The notes under the pieces are model-generated. The model was not told the origin of the DNA and did not search any database. It saw only the letters and a program-made list of their open reading frames with translations. Positions 38,301-50,300 of a DNA stretch of 64,000 nucleotides are shown here, one piece after another. Positions within the stretch are counted from its first letter, which is position 1. Each line of letters begins with the position of its first letter. Origin of the DNA: Sweltsa coloradensis (taxonomy: Eukaryota > Arthropoda > Insecta > Plecoptera > Chloroperlidae); assembly GCA_024449915.1 (NCBI GenBank), contig JAMZAV010000096.1, positions 496,001-560,000 of the forward strand, written 5' to 3'. Position numbers and translations under genes: made by a program.

Positions 38301-41300
38301 AAACGCTCAGTTGGACGCGTTGATAAGCGAGCACGTGCTTTAGCTAGACCCACATTGCACATTTTTTTAATTTAAAAATTTACGACGTTCGCGTTTCCAG
38401 TAATATTTATTATTGCCAAGGTATTTGGGTAAACCCGTGTTTAAATCTTTACTTTAAAATCCACCGCCATCTAGAGGACCTTGACTCCTTGGGAAAACTA
38501 TTTAATTAAACTCTTTGTTGACAAATAATAGACTGCTTCCTCGAAAGTATTTTGATTACTTCTAGGTGGCAGTGCATTAGAAACTTCGCGCGTCTTTTCG
38601 TTGCCATGGCAACGTTACTTTTGTTATAATGTAATTTCCATCTACACTACTTATCGGATCAAAATAAAATTAACATATTCGTGACCGGACGGACATTCTA
38701 AATGATTTGGCTATCTCAGATTTTGTCGCCGTTGAGTTTGAAAAAAAAACTTTCGATTAACTTTAATGTAACTTTTTAACTTTTGAACGATTTTGCCACA
38801 AAACTAATGGCATTCAATCGAGAACAAAGCTTGCGGATGGTGAAAATTTCAACTCGATCCGAGCCTCCGTTCGACCGCTATCATGAGCCAAAAAAGCTGC
38901 ACGACTTTCCGTTGCCATGGTAACCGTACTTTGTTATAATGTAATTTCCATCTACATTACTTATCGGATCAAAATAAAATTAACATATTCGTGACCGGAC
39001 GGACATTCTAAATGATTTGGCCATCTCAGATTTTGTCGCCGTGAAGTTTGAAAAAAAACTTTCGATTAACTTTAATGTAACTTTTTAACTTTTTGAACGA
39101 TTTTGCCACAAAACTAATGGCATTCAATCGAGAACAAAGCTTGCGGATGGTGAAAATTTCAACTCGATCCGAGCCTCCGTTCGAACGTTATCGCGAGACA
39201 TACAAACAAAAAAACAAACAAACAAACAAAAAAAACAAAAACAAAACCAGTGACTATTTTTTCCGGCAGAGTCAAATGGAAACGCTCGCTTCGCTCGCTT
39301 AATCAACTGACCATTGTATTTAATACAATGCAGAAATTATAAAACCCATTCCGACCAGCGTTTCTAGATTGTATATAATAGTATCAACAATACCACCTAC
39401 GGGAATGTTTCCTGACTAACCAAATCAAGAAATACCACTTAATCATAATAAATCAAAAAAAATAACTAGTACATGAAGTTCTTTTTAATTTGACCTCTTT
39501 TGTGCAAAATTCAAACTGAACAAATAGGCTACATTTATCAAAATTTTCACCCGCTCTGTTTATTGGTATGAATGATGAACTAATAAATATGAACTAATAA
39601 ATATGAACTAAATATGAACTAATTTGGGTACGATCGTCCTAGCAACCTACCACAACCATCCCCTTATTAATATTATTCATTCACGCTCATTGATCAAATT
39701 GTTTTTGTTTTTTGTTTTTTTAAATTTGGGATCATGCAGTAATATTGGAAATTGTATAAAAGTTCATGTTGATGTTTTCACATTCACAAGAACTTGGCCA
39801 GTAAAAAGTTAACAAAATCTCTTTCAAACTGAGTCCAAACCACCATCTCCATCTATGCAAATAGGCCAGAATATCACTTAAATCTTTTCTCCCTCACTAT
39901 AACCCGGCAACTATTCAACGTACCTTCCACCGATGTATGTCGTGAGCTCGCTGCTCCAGCCGCCTGGTGCTACTCTGCTGATCTTTGTCAGTCACAGCTG
40001 ACGTGTACTCGATACACCGACGAGTGTTGAAGTCGTTCCTAGCAGATCAAACAAAGAAACATTTTTTATTATTTATTTTAGAAGTTGTACAAAATATGAC
40101 ACAAATAAAGCCCCAGACACAAAGTGTCTGCCTACATTATACGGAACTCATAAAGGGGTATTCACCCGCTAAACTCAAAAAATATTTTTCATTCAGGCTA
40201 ACTATGTAGTTAGGAATTTAGAAAGTAACAGAAAAATTATCGAGTCCACCATGACCCGAAAAAAAATTGCCAATGGTAATTTTTGAGCTAGGTCCCATTG
40301 CCAAAAATCTCCCCTAACAAATAACATGGTAAAGATCTTTATGCCCCGTGACATTGGAGAATTTTGATCCAAAAACATATTGGCCATTATTGACATACTC
40401 ATCAGCCTTTTCTGTAAATCTGATAAATTTTGTTTTGTAATTTGGGCAAGGGGTTCTCTCAAAATATTTTGATAACCAAGAAGGGGTGTGATTTTCGAAT
40501 ACATATGTTTGTGTATTAGAGTGTATATATTGTGCACAGTTTCAAGACACGATGTTGTAAAGGGCGATTTTAGATTGTAACTATGCTCTAGTATCTATGT
40601 GGAATAAAAAATAAGCAGGTTAAAGCCGATTTAATAAATTTACCAAAACACCAATTTTCACCAATTTCAGGATCAAAAACCTTTTTAAAAAATTGTGTAA
40701 AACACAGTTCAAGATATAATTTTTTAAATGGTCATTTGAGTGTAGTAGTATCATGATATAGATTAAGTGGTAATTTTTTTTGTGGTAGTACCGTAAAAAC
40801 CCTTTTGTTCAAAACCACATTATAAAATACATACTGTACTGATGCATTTTTTTTTAGATTAAAAAGGAGGTGATTGTCATCAGATAAACTTGTTTTAAAA
40901 TACGTTTTCATAAACTAGGAAGCTAAGCAAACGCTTTTTCAGGCGCGTTGTTGGATGAGCGTAGTTGGTGCATTGAGCTGCCATGTGTTATGCAAATTTT
41001 CTGTTGTTCTGTGAAAAAATCATTACTAAGTTGAAGACATTTTTTTTAAACGGAAAAAATTTTAATTTTAAAAAATGAAAAAAAAATCGTGAAATTGTAA
41101 TTTTTATGAGATATTATTTTTTTATTGCGCTCAAATTTTACACCAATATAAATTCATAAAATTAAAGTTCTGTGAAAAGATCATTACAATCAGATAAAGC
41201 ATGTAGGTGTTATAAGTCAAAGAAATTGTTAAAAAAATCGGAAAAAATCGTTAAATTGCAATTTTCATGTGAAATAATATTTCGATTGCGCTCAAAAACG

Positions 41301-44300
41301 TGGCAGTTCTAAGTTCAGAGATTTTGAGGGCCTCCAGAAAATTTCATCGCAATTGAAGTATCGGTTAAGCTGGAATCGAGTTAACAAACAGACAAAAATA
41401 CAAACAAAATTACGGATTTTTTTCTCCAGTGTAGTGAAATGGAATCTTCACTTCGCTCGCTATGCTTGCTATGCTCATCCAAAAAAATTGCAATGGTTTC
41501 TAACAGAAACATTGAAATGTCTGGTAGTAGTCGGTGGAACAAACGTAAAAACATTTCAAATCCGGAAACCAGCACCAAAATTTAGGAGCAGGTAAAAGAC
41601 GTATTTTAGAATGTTATTTTCACGGGGGACACGCTTGGTAGCAAATAAGTCACCTGTCATGGCGTCCACAAGATGGCCGCCAAAATAATTATTAAAATTG
41701 CTGTAACTCAAGAAGTAATCATCAGATTTGGATAAACCAGGTATTGTTTTATTCGGTATTTAATGCTAATGATAATGTACGTAGATGACATCGCACTATA
41801 CACGGAAAACCTCGCTCAGCTTCAATACACTTTACTAAAACTCAAAACATGGTGTGAAAGTAGGGTGTCCATTCGTCCCGTTAAAAACGGGACAGTCCCG
41901 TTTTTTAGGGACCTGTCCCGGTGTCCCGACAACTGTTCACGGGACGCTGTTTTGTCCCGTTTTTGTAAATATACCGATTTCACGTGTAGCTCGTGGCTCG
42001 TCTGCTGTAAATTTACGGACTACGCGTATTCTGTATACACTTTTCTGCTGGCCTTGACTTTGCACGAATGAATGCGTCATCAGCAGGCAGAGTGTAGAGG
42101 GGGGGTGGGGTTGGTTGACGGCATCAGTTACACGAATTGTCCCGAGCCCCAACGAAGTTTTTGTCGTTTTGCAGCCGAGCAACATGATAAAACATAACTG
42201 TGAGTATCACAATAAATATTTAATTTGATAATTCACCCAAAACAAACCTTCCTTGGGTCCTTGCTTGCTCAGATCGTTGTAAATGCTGTCGTGAGGAAAA
42301 AATATCAAAAAAATTTAGAGTGCTTGCAAGCCTACTTCGCCTGCTTATTTGTAGAACTGATTGTATTCAAACAGATAGAATAGTTCGCAATTCGATATTT
42401 AATTATTATTAGCAGCAATTAAATGGTGGGGAAGCTAATTTTGATTTGAAAACATATTTTTACTTCATAGCCTCACTTTTACGAGATAGTTTTTTCGTCT
42501 CGTACGCGTGAGTGTGTAAAATGCCGCCGCCTAAAACGTGTGTTTTCAATGACGATGTTAAGAAGGACTTTCCTTATCTTGTTAAGACACGAGACTGATA
42601 ATGACAAAGTGTTTTGTACGATCTGCAAAGCAACATTTTCTATAGTTATTATCCATTAAGGTAATCCCCCGAGTTACCATTTTTCAGTTAAAACATGACA
42701 AAATAATTGTAGTATGGTGAAAAATTTTTTTCGCCTTCGGCGAAAAGGCCTCCGGCGGCTGGGGCTTTGCCCCAGACCCCAGCTACAGCCGCCAGAAGTT
42801 TGTCCCGCTTTTTTGGTTTGGAAATCTGGACACCCTATGTGAAAGCAACCATTTTGTAGTAAATGTCAACAAAACAACAGTTGTTAAGTTCAGAAAAGGG
42901 GGGAAGTTAGCCAAAAGCGATGTGCTTTTCTATGGTACTGACAAAGTCGAGTTTGTATCTTCTTTCAAATATCTGGGTATCTTACTCCATTTTAAAGGTA
43001 CTTCTTTTTCTCCCCACATCAAAGCAAGATGTTCCTCTGCCATAAAAGCCATGCACCTTGCCATGCCACCACCATCCAACCTACTTCACTGCATGTGTGC
43101 TACCCGTCGTTGAATATGGTTCTGTAATTTGGGCTATGTCTGCTCCGTCAAATCTGAAGAAGTTGGATCGTGTTATGTCTTTTTTTCTTTCAATTGTTAA
43201 ACATCGAGTTACAAACTTTCAGAACACTTCAAAACCTGAAATTATGTCTTCTCTCAATTTATGCTCCTTAACCAGTCGTCGTTCTCTGGCCGATTTTAAG
43301 TTTTTTCATAAAATCGTTAATGGGAATCTTCGACCTCCATTAATCAATTTTTTCTCCCTACATGTCCCTTCCCGCCTAACCAGATCGACTCAACTGTTTC
43401 ATTTACCTATTCCTCGCCTGGAAATCATCAAACGCTCCCTCTTCTATCGGCTACCCTTCACCTACAATTTACTTGCCACACCCACCCTAGACATTTTTGC
43501 AAACCAGCGTGAGTTCATAACGAACGTAAAACCCCTTGTTAGCCAGGGTTAATTTTGCTATTTAATTTTTAATTTTAATTTTAATTTAATTTTAATTTAA
43601 TTTAATTTTTATTCTTTCTTTCTTTCTGTTTTTGCTATGACCTATCATTCATTGTTCATGCATTCATGTATTTCGATTCGTATTTCCTCTGTTATCATGT
43701 TTGGTTTAAGTTAGTATAAGTTAGTTAGTAATGTTATTATGTTTATAACGCACAATGTAAAATGGCCTATGGCTGTATTTGTGTCCAGTTTGAATAAATA
43801 AATAAATAAATAAAATACTCACTCTCAATCTCTTGTGCTATAAAACTCTTCCACCTTAAAATTTCCCCGATTGCTTCCTACGGCATCGAAATCATATGGC
43901 CCTACCTCTCCCAAGCCAATCTCACACAATTAGAATCGGTTAAGACCCTATATATGAAAAAGATCCTTTCTCTATGTAAATTTACTCGTTCCCGCTTGGT
44001 TTATGAGATGGTAGATGAATCATTGTTTGTTGCTGACCTACAGTTCAAATTTAACCTAAGCCAATCAGACACCTTTCGTACTGTCGTTCATAACTGCATG
44101 ACAAAACGCCTTGAAATTAGACCTGAATTCTTTACTATGGATCTGTTCAAAAATGATGATTGGAAAAAACCTCTTGCCAAAAACAGGCATGTGCTAACCC
44201 GTGTAGCAGCTCACGGTTTTCACCATTTGTTTTGCCTAGATAGAAAGTTCCATTCATCATATACAGACTGCAAATGCTCCCACTGTTCGAGGGATTGACG

Positions 44301-47300
44301 ACTTGAATTGTACCCGCCTCCTGACGTCACGAGGCAACATGGCGGAATTAGTGGGTATAAATCCTCATTTCGCAAGTTGACGCCTGCTTCACGGCGCAAC
44401 ACTTATCACGCTCTAACTTTTATTCTATTCATTATTTGGACAATAGTTAAATGAATAATATTTAGCAAATATATCATTCTTTGTAATAGCGATTATTTCG
44501 ATTTTTTTGACACAGTCGTTAGCTTGTTGTAACAATGTACGCATCGTTCATGTGAAAATTATCAATAACTAAAGTTTTCTCAATAATTTATTTGACAAAA
44601 AACTGCTGATCGGATTTCGACAAGACCTCTTTAAAAATATGCACCAGACTTTTTAGACAAGAAATAAACTAACTTTGTAGATAGAAAGTGCACTGAACGA
44701 AACTTTGCAGCATAGAGTAATATGCAGCGTGCACTTTTTCACGGCTCATCCGCACGTCAAGAGTGCGTATTTTAGATAAAAACACATACCCTGCATATTA
44801 CTCTATGCTGTAAATTTTCGTTCAGTGCACTTTCTATCTAGAAAGTTTGTTTATTTCTTGTCTAAACAGTCTGATGCATTTTTACAAAGAATCCTTGTCG
44901 AAATCCGATCAGTAGTTTTTTTGTCAAATTAATTAATGAGAAAACTTAAGTCATTGATAATTTTCACTTGTGTGATGCGTACATTGTTATAACAAGCTAA
45001 CGACTTGGTCAAAAAAATCAAAATAATCGCTATTACAAGGAATGATATGTTTGCTAAATATTATTCATTTAAGTGTTGTCTAAATAATGAATAGAATAAA
45101 AGTTAGAGCGTGATAAGTGATGCGCCGTTCAGCAGGCGCCAACTTGCGAAATAAGGATTTATACCCAATACTAGTCACGTGACCTATCGATCGTTTTAAG
45201 CTCCGCCCATTTCGAGTCGTCAATTGCGACCTGTATCATGTTTTTATATGTCCAGCTAGGACTCATTCCATTACTGATCTTGCCACAAAGGGTCTTGTCT
45301 AGAATCAGGTATAAAAAGTAAAATATAGTCTGAAATGTTTAATTTATTAAATTTTGTTGTTGTTAAATTCTGTTGTAAACTTGTAATTTTATTAATCATT
45401 TATCCTGTCATTGTCATAGCTGAAATGTTTAACTGTAACTATTTGTGTAATTTGTAATGGTGTAATGTTGCCTATGTTACGCCATAGTTGGTGTTGTACT
45501 CTCTGGAGTTTAATAAAAGTTAAAAAAAAAAATGTTATCAGAAATTTTACCGTGAATACAATAGTTTTAATTATATAATCTATCCGAGATCTCATATGGA
45601 ACAGAGAAGTACCAAAGAAGTGCAAGGTTACCATCTACCAGACCTACTTTGTTCCAATACTGACATATGCAGCAGAGACTTGGAATATGACAGCAGTGGA
45701 GGAGAGTCTTGTGCAGGCTGTAGATATGAAGTTTTTGAGAAGCATTGTGGGTAAGACTAGATGGGACCGAATACGGAATGAGGATATCCGAGATCAAGTA
45801 GGCGTGAGGAATTTAATGGAGCGAATTGGAGAGAGAAGATTAAAGTGGTTCGGACATGTCAAGAGCATGGAAAGATCAAGATTACCGAGAAGGATGATGG
45901 AATTGGAAATTCCAGGAAGGAGACCAAGGGGCAGACCACGACAACAATGGCAGAATAGTGTGAGAAAAGATGTAGAACAGCGGGGAGGAGAGTGGAATGT
46001 GGTGGAAGAAGAGGAGTGGTGGCAGGACAGAAGAAGATGGAGAGGCCTGTCTTCAATGCCGACCCAACGCAGAGTTGGACGTGGCAACAGATAATGATGA
46101 TGATATTATTACAATGTATTGCAATTATAGCACTTTTTGGTGTATATATATATATATATATATAATTATTTATACGTAGAATTCGCTAGATTGTCATAAA
46201 ATTTTCAGACTATACTAAAATAACGCCAATAAATCCAAAATTTTAAGTCCCGAAACAAAATTCCTGTAACTTTTTTATTAATTAATTAATGAAATAATTA
46301 AGCATTAATTAAATCCCAATTAAAAGTTTCTTATTCACGTACCAAAGTCACGTAGTGTATCACACAAGAACAATATGACCACAATGAACCAAAAAAATAT
46401 TAGTTCCAAAAATTAATTCCAATCACTTTCCTATTAATTCAATTAATTAAAAATAATGACAATAATCTCAATTAATTATGTAAAATTAACACAATGTGGT
46501 CGGCCTTGGTATCATTTTAAAGCTAGTTTTAAGACGAATAAATGTAATGAAAAAATTAATTAATTAAATTAATAAATCACCAAATTAATTACATTTTAGT
46601 TAAATTATCCCACTTTTGACATATGTATTATTACGTATACCTAAAACTTGATCGATCATCATAACAATATACCACTTTACTGACATAATGCCAATGAATC
46701 TGAAATGTCATGTCCCGAAACAAAATTTTTATAACTCACCGATTAATTAAGAAATTAAGTGAAGAATTACTTACATCTCAAAAATTGTTGTTGTCACTCA
46801 ACTCACACATACAAAATGCCAACAGAAGTATCAAATATAAACAATGCGAGTATCATTTTAAAAATTTATAGTGCCAAATTAAGTTCACTCTACTTTCCCG
46901 TTAATTGAATAAATTAATGAATTAAATTAATTGATATAATCACCATGTGTTGTGTAAAATTAACACAACCACACTGGGAACCATTTGCATGCTTATTTTA
47001 CAGGAAAATAAATTTGTGGGAAATTCAGTTAACAGAAAAGTAGCATGAACTTAATTTTGGGACTATTCATTTTTTAAATTATACTTGCATTGTTTATATT
47101 TGATATTTCTGTTAGCATTGTGTATGTGTTTATTGAGTGACAACAACAATTATTGAGATAAAAGTAATTCTTCACTTAATTTCTTAATTAAGGCTATTGA
47201 ACCACCTCTGGCCGATAATTTGAAAGTCGAAGAAACATGTCTGAAAAGTTTGCTGAATGAAAGAAGGCCTTTAAAATAACAGAAAAAAATTGTTGTCCAA

Positions 47301-50300
47301 GTGTGTATAAGTCCAAAAGTGTAATATACAAGACTAGTTCAAAATTTTGAACTAGTCTTGTATATTACACTTTTGTCCAAAAATATAAATATAATTTCCA
47401 AAAGTGAGGTTATGTCCCGCCCAAAAAAATTCACAATTTTTTTTCTGTTATTTTAAAGGCCTTCTTTCATTCAGCAAACTTTTCAGACATGTTTCTTCGA
47501 CTTTCAAATTATCGGCCAGAGGTAGTACAATAGCCTTAATCGGTAAGTTATAGGAATTTTGTTTCGGGACATGACATTTTAAATTCATTGGCATTATGTC
47601 AGTAGAGTAGTATATTTTTATGACGATCGAGTTTTAGGTAAACATATGTCAAAAGTGGGATAATTTAACTAAAATGTAATTAATTCGGTGATTAATTAAT
47701 TTAATTAATTAATTATTTCATTACGTTTATTCCTCTTAAAACTAGCTTTAAAATGATTCCAAGGTCGACCACATTGTGTTAATTTTACAAAATTAATTGA
47801 GATTATTGTCATTATTTCTAATTAATTGAATTAATTGAATTAATAGGAAGGTGATTGGAATTAATTTTTGGAACTAATATTTTTTTGGTTCATTATGGTC
47901 TTATTGTTCTTGTGTAATACACTACGTGACTTTGGTACGTGAATAAGAAACTTTTAATTGGGATTTAGTTAATGCTTAATTATTTCATTAATTAATTAAT
48001 CAAAAAGTTACAGAAATTTCATTTTGGGACCTAAAATTTAGGATTTATTGGCGTTATTTTAGTAAAGTCTGAAAATTTTATGACAATCTAGAGAATTCTA
48101 TGTATAAACAATTATATATATTGTTTGACCTTGGCTTTATAGTAGGCGACTATGACGTTGTTATGTTAGTACTTTATGCCCAGTTCACAGAGAGTCGTAG
48201 TCGTAGTCCTAGTCGTAGTCGTAGTCGTAAGCAATGGTTTTAACAAAGAACTTGGCGTAAAGATGCGCCATTTTTGTCGAAGCTCTTTGGCATTTGGATG
48301 TGACGTCATCCACATAAAACCTTGATAGAAACGGGAACCGGAAATAGTCTCTCAATTGACTCTCAACATAGTAGCGCTACTGACTCGAGTAGGTATCATC
48401 TCATTGGTCTGTTGTAAGTGACGTTTCAGCTCTGATTCGCTCGTCGTAAGAATTTGTTGTTTAGTCGTAAGAAAGATGAAAATTTTCATCTTTCTTACGA
48501 CTGTGACTAAGACTAAACCATACGACGAGTTCCTATACTTTACCATTGCTTGTGACTAGGACTAGGACTACGACTACGACTACGACTTTATGTGAACTGG
48601 GCATTAGACAGAAATTAAAAAAGTGACTATATATATATACCAAAAAGTGCTATAATTATTGTAATACATTGTAATAATATATAAATATAATTTAAACTAT
48701 TGTATTTACGGTAAAATTTCTAATGTCATTTTTTGTAGAGCATTAAAAACCGAATAAAACAAAACCTAGTTTATTCAAATCTGATGACTACTTCTTGAGT
48801 TACAGCAATTTTAAGAATTATTTTGGCGGCCATCTTGTGGACGCCATGACAGGTGACTTATTTGCTACCAAGCGTGTCCCCCGTGAAACTAACATTCTAA
48901 AATATGTCATTTACCTGCTCCTAAATTTTGGTGCTGGTTTCCGGATTTGAAATGTTTCTATAGTTTTAGCAGCTTGTTCCACGGACTACAGTCTTCACAT
49001 CAGCAGGTAGAGAGGTCCATAACAACAATCCCAATAGTAAAACTGAATAACGTTAAAGCTACTTCATGGAGTGATGGTAAAGGAACTAAAAATTTGCTGT
49101 CTACAGAGGCAGATTTTGTTATGCACAAAGGCAGTTAAGTAATAAGCTTGAAATCACTCAAAATGTACCAACTTGAAAGTGTATTTTTTCCACAAAAATT
49201 TGGGGACTGGGATTGATGGAGAAAATAATTTAGAGTTTAATTTAAAATGATGTATCTTTCCTTACGGAAATTTTGAGAATGGGATCTTGTTAATATGTTT
49301 AGGTTACGTAAAATCGTACATGGATATTCAGGGGGTAGGGTGGGTGTTTGTAGTAAAAGTAAATTTCATGTTTGACTGTTTTGCTCTTGAAATCGATGAA
49401 TCAATGATGCAAATCACTCACTATTATCGATTCTAGACATTTATGATTTCTACAAACACCCGTCTGTGGCTGCTAGTGCACGACATACTCACAGGTTAGC
49501 CCTGTGCATTGCGCCCCCGTAGCTGTTGAGCACGTCAGCGTTGTGGTCGCGCCACTCTCCCTCGCTGAACCGCGTGATCGAGTACCGGTCGACCACCGGC
49601 CGGGTCCCAGTGAGGCCCGCCAGGGGGCCCCAGTCCACGCGGCCCGTAGCCCACGGACCCAGCGGGCCCATCTGATTGGTCGGTTCCCCATCCGCCCGGG
49701 TGATGGAGGCGGGGGCCTCCTTGTCTCCGGGCTGCGGGAGGTAGCAAGGGTCCTCTACGCCAGCCTGAGAGAGAGAGAGAGAGAGAGACGTCTTTATTAG
49801 AAAGAGAGGAGAGGGAGGAGAGGGAGGAGAGGGAGAGAGAGAGAGGTAATGGTCTTTATTGTCTAGGTGGGATTTATGCCAGCTAGAACTTTTGTTTCAT
49901 CCAAACTAGTTACATTACATACAAATATATTCTTTCAGAATTGTTTCTGGGTACAATATTATTTACAATTCACTTAAGATATAAAATTTATTCTTATTTA
50001 TGTCTTTTATATTGTAAATAGAAAGCTATTTTTTTTTTGTTAAGTACAAAAGTGGAGGTAAAAACATTTAAAATTTAGGCTAGTTGACATTGGTGTGTCA
50101 GATCTCCTTTGATTTGTTGGACTGGGAGATATAAAAAAAAGGGAAAAAAAAAGTCATACGTGTAGGCTACAGAATATTGTAGTTATGAAAATTCAGAGGC
50201 AGGTACAGTATGGTCAAAAGCCACAACAAAACTCTTAACAAAATAATCATACAACAAATTGATTTTGCTTTTCCATGATAATGTATTTATATTTTATACT

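Larger units (their letters stand above)
41763..45535 (+). mobile_element. 5'-truncated LINE, RT to poly(A), itself split three times
   Basis: It starts in the RT palm (MYVDDIALYTENLAQLQYTL at 41778). It resumes at 42838 with NHFVVNVNKTTVVKFRKGG and KYLGILLHFKGTSFSPHIKA, then at about 43830 with KLFHLKISPIASYGIEIIWP and KTLYMKKILSLCKFTRSRLV. A C-terminal Zn-finger-like CKCSHCS (44270) continues after a foldback as CDLYHVFICPA (45225). It ends AATAAAAGTT plus poly(A) at about 45525. The palindrome's other arm near 48735 shows the uninterrupted target. Confidence 0.8.
41510..49010. repeat. Giant interrupted palindrome
   Basis: The right arm is about 47020-49005. The left arm is 41510-41762, 45536-45586 and 46101-46915, read as one reverse-complement sequence. 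Paired landmarks are AACATTTCAAATCCGGAAAC/GTTTCCGGATTTGAAATGTT, GGCGTCCACAAGATGGCCGCC/GGCGGCCATCTTGTGGACGCC, GCACTTTTTGGTGTATATAT and its complement, and GTCCCGAAACAAAATT. The loop is about 100 bp near 46965. Without insertions each arm is about 1.1-1.25 kb. LINEs split the left arm; two MITEs split the right. The arms show no coding motif. Confidence 0.85.

Noticed and set aside
45794..46087. Minus-strand frames opposite 45687-46094
   Set aside because: Antisense of the LINE C-terminal fragment.
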